NCBI GenBank assembly: GCA_002213445.1
Contig: NJIE01000010.1
Span: forward strand, 1-64,000
Direction: 5' to 3'
Source of the DNA: Xenophilus sp. AP218F
GTDB taxonomy: Bacteria > Pseudomonadota > Gammaproteobacteria > Burkholderiales > Chromobacteriaceae
Length of the DNA stretch: 64,000 nt
Made by a program: the position numbers and the translations under genes. Of the stretch, positions 41,649 to 51,664 are shown one piece after another. Below the pieces are notes generated by a model, which made no database searches, was not told where the DNA came from, and worked only from the letters and a program-made list of their open reading frames with translations. Numbering within the stretch: position 1 is the stretch's first letter; each line of letters opens with the position of its first letter.

Positions 41649-42635
41649 ATGCCCAAACTGCTCGACTCCTTCACCCTGTCCCTGCTGGCCACCGTGACGC
41701 TGGCCAGCCTGCTGCCCTGCTCCGGCGAGGCCGCGCATGCTTTCAACCTGATCGCCAATCTGGCCATCGCCCTGCTGTTTTTCCTGCACGGCGCCAAACT
41801 GTCGCGCGAGGCCGTGCTGGCCGGCATCGGCCACTGGCGCTTGCACCTGACCGTGCTGGCCTGCACCTTCGCGCTGTTCCCGGCGCTGGGCTTGCTGCTC
41901 AAGCCGGCGCTCAGTCCGCTGGTGACGCCGGAGCTGTACCTGGGCGTCCTCTATCTGTGCATGCTGCCGTCCACCGTGCAGTCGTCCATCGCCTTCACCG
42001 CCATGGCGCAGGGCAATGTGCCGGCCGCCATCTGCAGCGCCACCGCCTCCAACCTGCTGGGGATCGTCCTCACGCCGCTGCTGGTGGGCTGGCTGGTGAT
42101 CCGCCACGACGGGGCGGGCCAAGGCCTGTCTTCCGCGTTCGACATCGTCTACCAGCTATTGCTGCCCTTCATCGCCGGCCAGATCGCCCGCCGCTGGATA
42201 GGCCGCTGGGTGGACCGGCGCAAGGCCCTGCTCAAATACGTGGACCAAGGGTCCATCCTGCTGGTGGTATACACCGCTTTCAGCGCGGCGGTGATCAGCG
42301 GCCTGTGGCGGCAAACGCCGCCGCAGGCGCTGCTTGGATTGCTGGCGGTCAACGGCGCGTTGCTCGGCTTGCTGCTGGCGCTGACCACGCTGCTTGGCAG
42401 GCGGCTGGGCTTCAATCGCGAAGACCGGATCACCATCCTGTTTTGCGGCTCCAAGAAAAGCCTGGCCAGCGGCGTGCCGATGGCCAAGGTGATCTTCGCC
42501 GGCCACCCTGTCGGCGCCATCGTGCTGCCCCTGATGCTGTTCCACCAGATTCAGCTGATGGCGTGCGCGCTGCTGGCGCAGCGTTTCCGCCGCCGGCACG
42601 CGGCGGGCGGACAAGAAAAATCCCCGGCGGCGTAG
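41649..42635 (+). CDS. YfeH-type putative transporter (bile acid:sodium symporter-like)
   Basis: Polytopic inner-membrane protein of 328 aa with about ten hydrophobic segments. It fits the YfeH/SBF-like branch of the bile acid:sodium symporter superfamily: LHGAKLSREAVLAG in the first half, LPSTVQSSIAFTAMAQGNV around the first crossover and FCGSKKSLASGVPMAKVIF around the second. Substrate is unknown. The end of the gene contains the terminator of the convergent downstream unit. It is probably regulated by the divergent LysR gene. Confidence 0.88.
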   Translation: MPKLLDSFTLSLLATVTLASLLPCSGEAAHAFNLIANLAIALLFFLHGAKLSREAVLAGIGHWRLHLTVLACTFALFPALGLLLKPALSPLVTPELYLGVLYLCMLPSTVQSSIAFTAMAQGNVPAAICSATASNLLGIVLTPLLVGWLVIRHDGAGQGLSSAFDIVYQLLLPFIAGQIARRWIGRWVDRRKALLKYVDQGSILLVVYTAFSAAVISGLWRQTPPQALLGLLAVNGALLGLLLALTTLLGRRLGFNREDRITILFCGSKKSLASGVPMAKVIFAGHPVGAIVLPLMLFHQIQLMACALLAQRFRRRHAAGGQEKSPAA

Positions 42636-42647
42636 CGGCGCGGGGAT
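42614..42647 (-). terminator. Intrinsic terminator for the YCII-domain gene, inside the transporter 3-prime end
   Basis: ATCCCCG (42620-42626) pairs with CGGGGAT (42641-42647); on the minus strand the stem is followed by TTTTTCTTG. It overlaps the stop codon of the convergent transporter gene. Confidence 0.6.
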
Positions 42648-42707
42648 GGTTGAACAGCGTTTCAAGGCTGAGACAGCGCTTGCAACGCCGCCCCGAACCG
42701 CCAGCCC

Positions 42708-43076
42708 TCAGTTCAAATCCGCGGCTTGATACAAGGGCCGGATTTCAATCTCGCAAGGCGCAGGCATCGGATTGGGGCAACGCCGCGCCCAGGCCAGCGC
42801 GTCGTCCATGTCCTTGACCTCCCACAGCCAGAAGCCGGCCACCAGGTCGCGGGCCGGGGCGAACGGCCCGTCGGTCACCGTGCGGTTTGGCCCGTCAAAC
42901 GCGATGCGCTTGCCGCAAGAGGAAGGCTTGAGGCCGTCGGCGGCGATCAGGACGCCGGCCTGGCTCAGCTCCTGATTGAATTTGCCCATGGCCTCGAGCA
43001 TTTCGATTGACCAAGCGGACGGTGAAAATCCCTTTTCGCTGTCTTCGGTCGCCTTTATCAACACCATGACGCGCAT
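42708..43076 (-). CDS. YCII-related (DGPF-domain) protein
   Basis: Small 122-aa protein of the YCII-related family. The hallmark DGPFAPARDLVAGFWLWEV is near residues 68-86, with MRVMVLIKATEDSEKG at the N-terminus. Such proteins form ferredoxin-like dimers and often sit beside ECF sigma factors or glyoxalase-like genes, but their enzymatic role is unclear. GGAGGA lies a few bases before the ATG. The next gene upstream on the same strand is a VOC protein, suggesting a small stress or detoxification unit. Confidence 0.88.
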   Translation of the reverse strand: MRVMVLIKATEDSEKGFSPSAWSIEMLEAMGKFNQELSQAGVLIAADGLKPSSCGKRIAFDGPNRTVTDGPFAPARDLVAGFWLWEVKDMDDALAWARRCPNPMPAPCEIEIRPLYQAADLN

Positions 43077-43132
43077 GTTCCGGTTCCTCCTGATGGTTGG
43101 CCCATAGCGGGCGCAAGGCCAGCATGGCCGGC

Positions 43133-43163
43133 CAGGGCGCGCGACCGATGGTCGCGCGCCCTG
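43133..43163. terminator. Long GC hairpin after the VOC gene
   Basis: A 14-bp perfect stem with a 3-base loop (43133-43146 with 43150-43163) directly follows the VOC stop. There is no T tract. It probably ends or attenuates transcription before the YCII gene. Confidence 0.6.
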
Positions 43164-43166
43164 ATT

Positions 43167-43553
43167 TCAGTACGGCCCGTCAATCAGACGCTCCGACAGC
43201 CACCAGAGATTGCCAAACGGGTCCCGGATGCCGCCTTGCCTGTCGTGGTAAGGCATATCGGCCACGTCCATGATCTTGACGCCCCCCGCCTGCAACGCCC
43301 GCGCCATGGCCTCATCGGCATTTTCGACATATAGGTAACAGGAAGCCGCCATGGCGGGAAACTCTGCGGAGGCCTCGCTTGCCATGATTGTGGAATCGCC
43401 CAGCCGGACTTGGGCGTTGGCGATGCGATTGCCATTCAGGTGACGGCAAACCTCCTCGCCGCCCAGCCCGGCAACGAGAAACGCGATGAAACCCGCGGCG
43501 TCATCCACAAAGAAATACGGGGTGACGGTGTTGAATCCTGGGGGAATGCGCAT
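43167..43553 (-). CDS. VOC/glyoxalase-fold protein (PhnB-like)
   Basis: Protein of 128 aa with the vicinal-oxygen-chelate fold. It begins GFNTVTPYFFVDDAAGFIAFL, the typical PhnB-like start, and ends KIMDVADMPYHDRQGGIRDPFGNLWWLS, where the D(P/Q)FGN(L/V)W motif holds. Members include glyoxalase/bleomycin-resistance-like proteins and uncharacterised relatives; no substrate can be named. GGAGGG lies just before the ATG at 43553, which is preferred to a longer frame. Confidence 0.88.
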   Translation of the reverse strand: MRIPPGFNTVTPYFFVDDAAGFIAFLVAGLGGEEVCRHLNGNRIANAQVRLGDSTIMASEASAEFPAMAASCYLYVENADEAMARALQAGGVKIMDVADMPYHDRQGGIRDPFGNLWWLSERLIDGPY

Positions 43554-43625
43554 ATGCCCTCCGTTGATCGCGCGGGGTCTCTGGCCCCGCAAACACGATG
43601 ACAGCATCACTTCCGCACGTTGCCG

Positions 43626-43650
43626 GCAGGCCGTGACGCAAGCGGCCTGC
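43626..43650. terminator. Hairpin downstream of uvrB
   Basis: GCAGGCCG (43626-43633) and CGGCCTGC (43643-43650) form a perfect 8-bp stem with a 9-base loop. There is no T tract. It lies between uvrB and the VOC gene on the minus strand. Confidence 0.4.
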
Positions 43651-43763
43651 CCGGCGCGACGTTTGAGGCCAGGCGAGCCAAGGCAGGGAACGCCCGGCGC
43701 GCAACGCAGGGTTTTGCTGGCCGCTCCAGGCGCGCATGGTACGCTACCCCGCGCGGCGAGAAG

Positions 43764-45776
43764 TTACAGCTCTCCCAGCCAGGCTTTTTCCTTGAGCGCC
43801 TTGAGCTCGTCGCGGATGCGGGCGGCTTTCTCGAATTCCAGATTGCGCGCCGCCTCCTGCATTTCCTTCTCCAGACGCTTGATTTCCTTGGCCAGCGATT
43901 TTTCGTCCATCATCGCCACCCGCGCCTCGTCCACCAGCTTCTTGCGCTCGTCCTCCACGCTGTAGACGCCGTCGATGATGTCCTTGATCTTCTTCTCCAC
44001 GCCCTTGGGCGTGATGCCGTGTTCCAGATTGAAAGCGATCTGCTTGGCTCGGCGACGCTCGGTTTCGTCCATCGCCCGCCGCATGGAATCGGTAATGCGG
44101 TCGGCGTAGAGCAAGGCGCGGCCGTGCAGGTTGCGCGCGGCGCGGCCTATGGTCTGGATCAGCGAGCGGTCGGAGCGCAGGAAGCCTTCCTTGTCGGCGT
44201 CCAGGATCGCCACCAGGCTCACCTCCGGGATATCCAGCCCTTCGCGCAACAGGTTGATGCCGATCAGCACGTCGAACATGCCCAGCCGCAAGTCGCGAAG
44301 GATTTCCACCCGCTCCACGGTGTCGATGTCGGAGTGCAGGTAGCGCACCTTGATGCCGTGTTCGGTGTAGTAATCGGCCAGCTGCTCGGCCATGCGCTTG
44401 GTGAGCGTGGTGACCAGCACCCGCTCGTTGCGCTCCATGCGCAACCGGATTTCGGACAGCAGGTCGTCCACCTGGGTGGCCACCGGCCGGATTTCGATCT
44501 CCGGGTCCACCAGGCCGGTCGGCCGCACCACCTGTTCCACCACCTGGCCGGCGTGTTCCTTCTCGTAGGCCGCCGGCGTGGCGGAAACGAAGACGGTTTG
44601 CGGCATCAGCCGTTCAAACTCGTGGAACTTGAGCGGCCGGTTGTCGGCGGCGGACGGCAGGCGGAAACCGTACTCCACCAGATTGGCCTTGCGCGCGGCG
44701 TCGCCCTTGTACATCGCGCCCACCTGCGGCACGGTGACGTGGCTTTCGTCGATGAACATCAGCGCGTTCTTGGGCAGGTAGTCGATCAGCGTCGGCGGCG
44801 GATCGCCGGGGCCGCGGCCGGAGAAGTGGCGCGAGTAGTTCTCGATGCCCTTGCAGAACCCCATCTCGTACAGCATTTCCAGATCGAAGCGGGTGCGCTG
44901 CTCGATGCGCTGCGCCTCCACCAGCTTGCCTTCCTTCAGATACCACTCGACGCGGCTGCGCAGCTCTTCCTTGATGTGCTCGCAGGCGCGCAGCACGGTG
45001 TCGCGCGGCGTGACGTAGTGGCTGGACGGGAACACCGTGTAACGGCCGACGCGCTGTTTGGTGACGCCGGTCAACGGATCGAACAGCGTCAGCGTTTCCA
45101 ACTCATCGTCGAACAGGCTCAGGCGCACCGCGGTGTCGCTGCTTTCGGCCGGGTAGATGTCGATGACGTCGCCGCGCACGCGGAACGTGCCGCGCGAGAA
45201 ATCCATGTCGTTGCGGCTGTACTGCATCACGGTGAGGCGGCTGATGATGTCGCGCTGGGCGATTTTCTCGCCTTCCTTCAGATGCAGGATCATCTGGTGG
45301 TAGTCGGAGGGGTCGCCGATACCGTAAATCGCCGACACGGTGGCGACGATGATGCAGTCGGGCCGCTCCAGAATCGACTTGGTGGCCGACAGCCGCATCT
45401 GCTCGATGTGCTCGTTGATGCTGGAGTCTTTCTCGATGAACAGGTCGCGGCTGGGAACGTAGGCTTCCGGCTGGTAGTAGTCGTAGTAGGACACGAAATA
45501 CTCGACGGCGTTATGCGGGAAAAACTCGCGCATCTCGCTGTACAGCTGCGCCGCCAGCGTCTTGTTGTGCGCCATGATGATGGCCGGCCGCCCGGTCTGG
45601 GCGATGACGTTGGCCATGGTGTAGGTTTTGCCGGAACCGGTCACCCCCAGCAAAGTCTGGTAAGAGAGGCCGTCGGACAAACCTTCCACCAATTGGGCGA
45701 TGGCGGCCGGCTGGTCGCCTGCCGGCGGAAACGGTTGCTTGAGCTGGAACGGGCTGTCGGGGAAAGTGAGCAACAT
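43764..45776 (-). CDS. uvrB: Excinuclease ABC subunit B
   Basis: Nucleotide excision repair helicase-like protein of 670 aa (E. coli 673). The Walker A motif is [12 protein letters not shown]. The damage-clamping beta-hairpin contains [17 protein letters not shown]. Helicase motifs follow ([36 protein letters not shown]), then QTIGRAARN and the C-terminal UVR domain that contacts UvrC ([21 protein letters not shown], split near 630-652). ATG at 45776 is family-like; the upstream extension is not. No clear LexA box was found in the divergent region shared with pbpG. Confidence 0.97.
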   Translation of the reverse strand: MLLTFPDSPFQLKQPFPPAGDQPAAIAQLVEGLSDGLSYQTLLGVTGSGKTYTMANVIAQTGRPAIIMAHNKTLAAQLYSEMREFFPHNAVEYFVSYYDYYQPEAYVPSRDLFIEKDSSINEHIEQMRLSATKSILERPDCIIVATVSAIYGIGDPSDYHQMILHLKEGEKIAQRDIISRLTVMQYSRNDMDFSRGTFRVRGDVIDIYPAESSDTAVRLSLFDDELETLTLFDPLTGVTKQRVGRYTVFPSSHYVTPRDTVLRACEHIKEELRSRVEWYLKEGKLVEAQRIEQRTRFDLEMLYEMGFCKGIENYSRHFSGRGPGDPPPTLIDYLPKNALMFIDESHVTVPQVGAMYKGDAARKANLVEYGFRLPSAADNRPLKFHEFERLMPQTVFVSATPAAYEKEHAGQVVEQVVRPTGLVDPEIEIRPVATQVDDLLSEIRLRMERNERVLVTTLTKRMAEQLADYYTEHGIKVRYLHSDIDTVERVEILRDLRLGMFDVLIGINLLREGLDIPEVSLVAILDADKEGFLRSDRSLIQTIGRAARNLHGRALLYADRITDSMRRAMDETERRRAKQIAFNLEHGITPKGVEKKIKDIIDGVYSVEDERKKLVDEARVAMMDEKSLAKEIKRLEKEMQEAARNLEFEKAARIRDELKALKEKAWLGEL

Positions 45777-46005
45777 GGCGTGGCCAGATGGGGGCAATCG
45801 GGTGATTTTACGCCGATAGCGCCACAATCTCACCCTTGATGTGCGGATTGTCTTTGCAACGCTGATTTTTTGCTCTACACAGTTTGATAACATTGTTTAA
45901 AATACAAGCGGGCTGATGAAGGGGCCGCTAGCAGCTGCGGATACGCTCCGCCTGGGCGGCGTCGGCTTCGTCCCTCCCCTCCAAACGCATACACTGGAGT
46001 GATGC

Positions 46006-46875
46006 ATGATCAAGAAAATCGCCAGCTTGCTGGTATCGGCGGCCCTGGCCATGCCGGTATTGGCAGGTTCCCCGCCGGGCGTGATGGTAGCCAGCGAAAT
46101 GGCCAGCCACAGCGTGCCGCGGCTCAATTCCCACTCGGTGCTGGTGCTCAACGGCGTCACCGGCGAGCCGCTTTATGAAAAGAACATCCACCAGCGCATG
46201 CCCATCGCGTCCATCACCAAGCTGATGACCGCCATGGTGCTGCTGGACTCCGGCGTTTCGCTCGACCAGGCGGTGACGGTGTCGGACGCGGAAATCGACC
46301 GCCTCAAGCACACCACCTCGCGCCTGGCGGTGGGCACCACCCTCAGCCGCAAGGAAATGCTGCTTCTGGCGCTGATGTCGTCAGAAAACCGCGCCGCGGC
46401 GACGCTGGCGCGCACCGCGCTGCCCGGCGGCACGGCCACCTTCGTCGAGCGCATGAACCGCAAGGCGCAAAGCCTGGGCATGACGGAAACCGAATTCCAC
46501 GACGCCACCGGCCTCGACATGCGCAACACGTCCACCGCCGCCGACCTGGCCAAGATGGTCAAAGCCGCGCAAAAGTACCCGCTGATCCGCGCCTTTACCA
46601 CCACCGAGAAACACGAGATCGTTTCCGTCCGCAACCGCACGCTGCAGTACAAGAACAGCAACGCGCTGGTGCGGGAGGGCAACTGGGACATCGCCCTGCA
46701 AAAAACCGGCTACATCCAGGAAGCCGGCCGCTGCATGGTGCTGCAGGCGACGGTGGGCTCGCAGCCGCTGATCATCGTGCTGCTCGCCGCGGGCGCCAGT
46801 TCGGCGCGCGTCAACGACGCCAAGAACATCAAGACCTGGCTGGAAGCCCATCCGGGCAGCTGGCTGGCGGGCTGA
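46006..46875 (+). CDS. pbpG: D-alanyl-D-alanine endopeptidase (PBP7/PbpG type)
   Basis: Periplasmic low-molecular-weight penicillin-binding protein of 289 aa that cleaves D-Ala-mDAP cross-links. It has a signal peptide (1-20, ending VLA) and the active-site motifs SITK, SSEN and KTGYI, and it lacks the C-terminal extension of DacC, which fits PBP7. GGAG lies eight bases before the ATG at 46006. It is divergent from uvrB across a 229-bp gap. Confidence 0.92.
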   Translation: MIKKIASLLVSAALAMPVLAGSPPGVMVASEMASHSVPRLNSHSVLVLNGVTGEPLYEKNIHQRMPIASITKLMTAMVLLDSGVSLDQAVTVSDAEIDRLKHTTSRLAVGTTLSRKEMLLLALMSSENRAAATLARTALPGGTATFVERMNRKAQSLGMTETEFHDATGLDMRNTSTAADLAKMVKAAQKYPLIRAFTTTEKHEIVSVRNRTLQYKNSNALVREGNWDIALQKTGYIQEAGRCMVLQATVGSQPLIIVLLAAGASSARVNDAKNIKTWLEAHPGSWLAG

Positions 46876-46964
46876 GGCCCGTCCGCCACGCCCAGGCCGC
46901 GCATCGCGCGGCTTTTTTCATGGCAAAATGGCGTTTCAGCGACATAAGAAGAGCCGCCCCAGCC

Positions 46965-47447
46965 ATGGATATCCAGATTCAGCCGGCGCGTCTTGCCGAC
47001 GCGCCGCAAATCCTCGCTTTCATCGCCGAACTGGCCCGCTACGAACGCGCCGAACACGAAGTCAGCGCCAGCCTCGCGGACATAGAACGGACGCTGTTCG
47101 GCCCGGAAGCCGTGGCCAAGGCGCTGGTCTGCCGCGTGGACGACCAGCCGGCCGGCTTCGCCGTCTACTTCATGACCTACTCCACTTGGCTCGGCAAAAA
47201 CGGGCTGTATCTGGAGGACCTGTACATCTCGCCGGCCTTTCGCGGCTGCGGCGCGGGCAAGGCGCTCTTGCGCCATCTGGCGCGGCTGGCGCACGACGGC
47301 GGCTGCGGCCGCTTCGAGTGGAGCGTGCTGGACTGGAATCAGCCGGCGATAGATTTCTATCAATCGTTTGGCGCCGCGCCGCAGGCCGAATGGGTGCGCT
47401 ACCGGCTGGCCGGAGAGGATTTGCGCCGTTTCGCGCGGGATGAGTGA
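46965..47447 (+). CDS. GNAT acetyltransferase, diamine/polyamine N-acetyltransferase-like
   Basis: Cytosolic acetyltransferase of 160 aa resembling the spermidine/spermine acetyltransferase branch of GNAT. It shows GLYLEDLYISPAFRGCGAGKALL, containing the acetyl-CoA loop, then GCGRFEWSVLDWNQPAIDFY near residues 110-130. That pairing is typical of SAT-like enzymes, including thialysine acetyltransferases. Substrate specificity cannot be set by eye. ATG at 46965 is chosen because the protein start matches the family; the frame opens 45 bases earlier. Confidence 0.88.
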   Translation: MDIQIQPARLADAPQILAFIAELARYERAEHEVSASLADIERTLFGPEAVAKALVCRVDDQPAGFAVYFMTYSTWLGKNGLYLEDLYISPAFRGCGAGKALLRHLARLAHDGGCGRFEWSVLDWNQPAIDFYQSFGAAPQAEWVRYRLAGEDLRRFARDE

Positions 47448-47457
47448 GCGCCGCGCT

Positions 47458-47491
47458 CCCAAAAAAATGGCTCCCCGTTATCCGGGGAGCC
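47458..47491 (-). terminator. Intrinsic terminator of the chemoreceptor gene
   Basis: GGCTCCCC (47469-47476) pairs with GGGGAGCC (47484-47491); on the minus strand the stem is followed by a run of seven T residues after CA. It lies between two convergent genes and also sits just past the acetyltransferase stop. Confidence 0.85.
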
Positions 47492-47518
47492 GCTCTCTGC
47501 TCGATTCAAGGCAAGCGC

Positions 47519-49156
47519 TTACAGCGTAAACTGCCCGACCACGCCCTTCAACGCCTCGGCCTTGCCCAGCATGGTGTTCACGCCCTGCTTGGCGTTTTCC
47601 GCCGCCAGACGGTTCTCCTCCGCCGCGCTGCTCACCGACTCCACGCCGCCCGCCAGATGTTGCGAGGCATTGGCCTGTTCGCGCACCGCGCTGGAAATGT
47701 CGCCCATGCCGCGCACCACGTTCTGGATCTGGGCGCTGAAGCCCTGCAAAGTTTCCTGCGCTTCGCCGGCGTGCTGCACCGACGCGTCCACTCGCGCCAC
47801 CGCCGCGCGCATGCCGCTGGTGGCCTGCGCCGATTCCTGCTGCACCGAGTCGATCATGCCGCCGATCTCCACCGTGGCGCTGGCGGTGCGCTCGGACAAT
47901 TTGCGCACCTCGTCGGCCACCACGGCGAAGCCGCGGCCCTGCTCGCCGGCGCGCGCCGCCTCGATGGCGGCGTTCAACGCCAACAGGTTGGTCTGGTCGG
48001 CGATGTCCTTGATCACGCCGACTATCATGTTGATCTCGTTGGTGCGCGCGTCCAGCTCGTCCAGCCGGCTGGCCAGCTGCGTCACATCCTGCTGCACCGA
48101 CTGCATGCCGGCCACCGCTTCTTCGATATATTGCACCGTGGCGTGGGTTTGGCCTTCGAAGGAGGCCATCAGCCTGGTGGCGTCTTCGGCGATCTCCGAG
48201 ACATGGGCGATGCTCACCGCCAACTCCTCCACCGCGGCGGCGCTGCCGCGCACGTCTTCCGCCTGGCGGCCGGAACGCTGCGCCACACCGGACACCAGCT
48301 CGTTGATCTCGCCGGACACCTGCTGCACCTGGTCCGATTCTCCGCGGATTTCCAGCAGACGCTCGCGCAGGGCCGCCATGAAGGTATTGAAGGACGACGC
48401 GATCTTGCCGACCTCGTCGCGGCTGCTCACCGCCACGCTGCGGCACAGGTTCCAGTCGCCGCCGGCCAGCTGGCGCAGCGCGGCGTCCAGCTGGTTGATG
48501 GGCCGCACGATGCGGCCGGCCAGCGCGGCGGCCACCAGCAAGGCCAGGGCCATCAAGCCGCCGCCCACGCCCAGGCAGGTCAGAAGCACCTGCAGACGCA
48601 GCGCCTCCACTTGCTGCAAGGAGGTATCGACGCCGATGACGTAGCGCATGCCGCCAGCCGCGGTGAACGGCACGAACACCGAGCGGAACAGGCCGAACTC
48701 GCCGCGGTATTCTTCATAGTGCGGCTTGCCGTCGGCGAAGGCGGCGCCAAGGCCGCTCGGCACTTCCTTGTACTCGGCCAGATACCAGTTGCGGTAGTTG
48801 CCGGTGCGCACTTCCTCGGGGCTGGCCGAAGTGCTGGTGTACAGCACGCGGCCATCGCGCTGGATGGTGGTGTAGGCATACGCCATGCCGCCATCGCGGA
48901 CGAAGTCGGTCAAGACCTTGGTATGCCGCAAGTGCTCAGGATCGCTGTCCGGCAACTGGTCGTGGAAGGTTTCGCCCACGATCTGCCGGCTGGCGTAAGC
49001 CGCCACCAGCAACTGTTTGTCCACCCCGTCCATTTCGGACGCCACGATGCTGCGATAGGCGAAAACCGAAAACACGGCGACGATCACCACGCAAACCAAG
49101 AAAAACGCCGCCGCCAGCTTGGCGCGCAAGCCCCAATCCTTATTCCAGAAAACCAT
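47519..49156 (-). CDS. Methyl-accepting chemotaxis protein
   Basis: Inner-membrane chemoreceptor of 545 aa. A membrane helix near residues 13-33 and one near 190-212 flank a periplasmic sensor of about 155 residues that resembles a single Cache domain ([22 protein letters not shown]). A HAMP domain follows ([19 protein letters not shown]), then the signalling domain with the hairpin tip [21 protein letters not shown] and the CheW contact [14 protein letters not shown]. No C-terminal CheR-docking pentapeptide is seen. The ligand is unknown. Confidence 0.95.
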   Translation of the reverse strand: MVFWNKDWGLRAKLAAAFFLVCVVIVAVFSVFAYRSIVASEMDGVDKQLLVAAYASRQIVGETFHDQLPDSDPEHLRHTKVLTDFVRDGGMAYAYTTIQRDGRVLYTSTSASPEEVRTGNYRNWYLAEYKEVPSGLGAAFADGKPHYEEYRGEFGLFRSVFVPFTAAGGMRYVIGVDTSLQQVEALRLQVLLTCLGVGGGLMALALLVAAALAGRIVRPINQLDAALRQLAGGDWNLCRSVAVSSRDEVGKIASSFNTFMAALRERLLEIRGESDQVQQVSGEINELVSGVAQRSGRQAEDVRGSAAAVEELAVSIAHVSEIAEDATRLMASFEGQTHATVQYIEEAVAGMQSVQQDVTQLASRLDELDARTNEINMIVGVIKDIADQTNLLALNAAIEAARAGEQGRGFAVVADEVRKLSERTASATVEIGGMIDSVQQESAQATSGMRAAVARVDASVQHAGEAQETLQGFSAQIQNVVRGMGDISSAVREQANASQHLAGGVESVSSAAEENRLAAENAKQGVNTMLGKAEALKGVVGQFTL

Positions 49157-49526
49157 ACCGCCTCTTCAAAACTGGGTCGTCGACTTCTGCTCTGCCAAAC
49201 AGAAATCATGCATCATCGGCAAAACGGGTTGTTTGCCGTCGTTGGAAAATCCGCAGCAGAAAGCACCTGCGCCCAAAAATGCGATGCGCATCAAATGAAA
49301 CGCGTGCAGGCAAGATTAATTCACATTATATCGCCAAATGGTTACAAATATTAATAACCGCATACAAAAGCACATGTGAATATACGGAATCGTTCAGAAA
49401 AATAATTTCCAAATTTCAACGTCACCAAAATGGCCTGAATATATTTTCAGCATAAAAACGGCCGCGGATTTTGTTGCCGACCAACCCGATTAACGCCATA
49501 TTAAACAAAAACTTGGCCGCGCCGCC
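49157..49526. other. AT-rich intergenic region between the EAL gene and the chemoreceptor gene
   Basis: A 370-bp non-coding stretch, markedly AT-richer than its surroundings. On the minus strand it holds a perfect TATAAT (49325-49330) overlapped by a sigma-28-like pair, TTAA (49351-49354) and GGCGATAT (49328-49335) 15 bases apart, which could drive the chemoreceptor gene with a leader of about 165 bases. No gene, clear terminator or other element is seen. Confidence 0.35.
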
Positions 49527-50396
49527 TTACCCCTCCTGCAAAACCTTGCTTTCCATCTGGGCATTATTCCCGATCAAAGCCGCCAGATACGGTCCGGCGA
49601 CATAAGTCGCGCCCATCCGCCGCGCCAGGCTCAACATATTGCCGCACGCCACCTCCTCCACCGCCAGCTCGAAGCCCTGTCCGATCAATTGCGGCATCAG
49701 CCGCAGCAACTGATCGCGCACTTGCGGATACATGATGGCGCTGCGCAGCAAACGCGGCGCCAGCGCCAAGAAATCGGGCTCCAGGCGCCACAAGCGCAGC
49801 AGGTCGCGCGCCTGGCTGCCGAAACCGCCCAGGCCCAGGCGACACCCGCGTTGGCGATAGGCTTGCGCCAAAGCCTCGGCGTCGGCCTCGGTGTCCTGAT
49901 CGACAAACAACAGGCATTGCAGATTTTGGCCCGGCATGCCGAGGGTCGCGGCCAGCTCGAAGGTGAAATCGACGATCCTCCCGCTGTGCGCCTGGCAGAT
50001 GCGCGGATCGACATCCACCCGCAGCGGGCTGCCCAGGCCGTTGCGGCCGGCATGATTGAGCAGATGCAAGGTCCGGATCAGCTTGAGCAGCGCCACCGCT
50101 CGGTGCTCGGCGTAATTCATCGCGAACAGCCAGCCCGCCGGCAGCGCCTGGCCGAACTGGCCGTGGATGCGCAAGCGCGCCGCGTGCAAGGCCAGCCGGC
50201 ACGCCTCGCCGCGCAAGACCGCCACCTTGCCGAAACCGCTGCTCAGCCACCAGCCGTCGAAAGCGGCGAACGCCTCCCGTTCGTTCCAGCACAACTGCGC
50301 CGCCACGCCGTGCCGGGCCAACAGCTGCTGGCAGTCGTCCAGCCAGGCCTGGCGAAAGCCGGCGGGTAGCGCTTTGGCTTGCTTGAAGCGTTTCAT
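49527..50396 (-). CDS. Degenerate EAL-domain protein
   Basis: Protein of 289 aa with the overall EAL fold (cyclic-di-GMP phosphodiesterase family) but without catalytic residues. The EAL motif itself is not seen. The DDFG metal-binding motif is replaced by GGFG (190-193), and the AEGVE motif reads VEEVA (246-250). The remaining fold markers, such as LRLWRLEPDFLAL and GATYVAGPYLA, are recognisable. It is thus likely an inactive effector or protein-interaction module. Strong AAGGAGG precedes the ATG. It is divergent from the sulfate uptake operon. Confidence 0.75.
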   Translation of the reverse strand: MKRFKQAKALPAGFRQAWLDDCQQLLARHGVAAQLCWNEREAFAAFDGWWLSSGFGKVAVLRGEACRLALHAARLRIHGQFGQALPAGWLFAMNYAEHRAVALLKLIRTLHLLNHAGRNGLGSPLRVDVDPRICQAHSGRIVDFTFELAATLGMPGQNLQCLLFVDQDTEADAEALAQAYRQRGCRLGLGGFGSQARDLLRLWRLEPDFLALAPRLLRSAIMYPQVRDQLLRLMPQLIGQGFELAVEEVACGNMLSLARRMGATYVAGPYLAALIGNNAQMESKVLQEG

Positions 50397-50504
50397 GCGC
50401 CCTCCTTATTCGATGTGGCGCTCACTATAGGCTTGCTTTGCACAGTTGGTTATATGCATACCCGATAAGCGTATTCGATTGGCGGCTAAGTCTCGCCGTT
50501 CCCT

Positions 50505-50521
50505 AATTCAAAAAATGAATT
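50505..50521. promoter_or_regulatory. AT-rich inverted repeat upstream of sbp
   Basis: AATTCA (50505-50510) and TGAATT (50516-50521) flank AAAAA, inside an AT-rich stretch 85 bases before the sbp ATG. Position and composition suit a CysB-type control region, but no verified CysB consensus can be claimed. Confidence 0.35.
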
Positions 50522-50605
50522 TGGTTTTCAATTTTTATTAGTTCCAGACATAAAGTCCGCGCCGCTACAGTCACAACCATCCGTGAACCACAACAGGAAA
50601 CCGGC

Positions 50606-51601
50606 ATGAACTCCCGCTCCACTCTCGGCGCCATCGCGCTCGCTCTCGCCGTCGCGCTGCCCGCCTGGGCCGACGCCACCTTGCTCAACGTCTCCTACGA
50701 CCCGACCCGCGAGCTGTATCAGGACTTCAACGCCGCCTTCGCCAAACAATGGAAGGCGAAAACCGGCGAGACGCTGTCGGTGAAGCAGTCGCACGGCGGC
50801 TCCGGCAAGCAGGCGCGCTCGGTGATCGACGGCCTGGAAGCCGACGTGGTGACGCTGGCGCTGGCTTACGACATCGATGAAATCGCCGCCAAGGGCCTGC
50901 TGGCGCCCAATTGGCAAAAGCGCCTGCCTTATAACGCTTCGCCGTACTCCTCCACCATCGTGCTGCTGGTGCGCAAGGGCAATCCCAAGCAGATCCGGGA
51001 CTGGAACGACCTGGTGAAGCCCGGCGTGGAGGTGGTGACGCCCAACCCCAAAACCGGCGGCGGCGCGCGCTGGAATTACCTGGCGGCCTGGGGCTACGCG
51101 CTCAAGCAACCGGGCGGCAACGAGGCCAAGGCCAGGGAGTTCGTCAGAAAGCTGTACGCCAACGTCAAGGTGCTGGACTCCGCCGCCCGCGGCTCGCTGG
51201 TCACCTTCACCCAGCGCGGCATCGGCGACGTGCTGCTGTCCTGGGAAAACGAGGCTTATCTCGCCACCAAGGAACTGGGGCCTGACAAGTTCGACATCGT
51301 GACGCCGTCGGTCTCCATCCTGGCCGAGCCGCCGGTGGCGGTGGTGGACAAGGTGGCCGACAAGCACGGCACCCGCAAGGTGGCCGAGGCCTATCTCCAA
51401 TACCTGTACAGCCCGGAAGGCCAGCAACTGGCGGCCAAGCACTACTACCGTCCGCGCGACCCCAAAGTCGCCGCGCAATACGCCAACCAGTTCAGCAAGG
51501 TGAAGCTGTTCACCATCGACCAGGTATTCGGCGGCTGGCAGAAGGCGCAAAAAACGCACTTCGCCGACGGCGGCGTCTTCGACCAGATCCAGACGCGCTA
51601 A
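50606..51601 (+). CDS. sbp: Periplasmic sulfate-binding protein
   Basis: Sulfate/thiosulfate-binding component of the ABC importer, 331 aa. The signal peptide is residues 1-22 (ending AWA). Family motifs are [47 protein letters not shown] and the [19 protein letters not shown] stretch that holds ligand contacts. This matches Sbp/CysP. It is followed by a hairpin and 157 bases before cysT, so it can be expressed in excess over the membrane parts. Confidence 0.94.
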   Translation: MNSRSTLGAIALALAVALPAWADATLLNVSYDPTRELYQDFNAAFAKQWKAKTGETLSVKQSHGGSGKQARSVIDGLEADVVTLALAYDIDEIAAKGLLAPNWQKRLPYNASPYSSTIVLLVRKGNPKQIRDWNDLVKPGVEVVTPNPKTGGGARWNYLAAWGYALKQPGGNEAKAREFVRKLYANVKVLDSAARGSLVTFTQRGIGDVLLSWENEAYLATKELGPDKFDIVTPSVSILAEPPVAVVDKVADKHGTRKVAEAYLQYLYSPEGQQLAAKHYYRPRDPKVAAQYANQFSKVKLFTIDQVFGGWQKAQKTHFADGGVFDQIQTR

Positions 51602-51613
51602 GCGCGGCTGCCG

Positions 51614-51635
51614 GGCCGCCGCCAGGCGGCCTTGT
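51614..51635 (+). terminator. Attenuating hairpin between sbp and cysT
   Basis: GGCCGCC (51614-51620) pairs with GGCGGCC (51625-51631), loop GCCA, followed by TTGTT. The short T run suggests partial termination after sbp. Confidence 0.5.
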
Positions 51636-51664
51636 TCCCGCAACGCATAAGCGGCGAACCAATA

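Noticed and set aside
45777-46005. Possible LexA/SOS box between uvrB and pbpG
   Set aside because: The best partial match, around CTGTGTAGAGC, lacks the second CAG half-site at the right distance.
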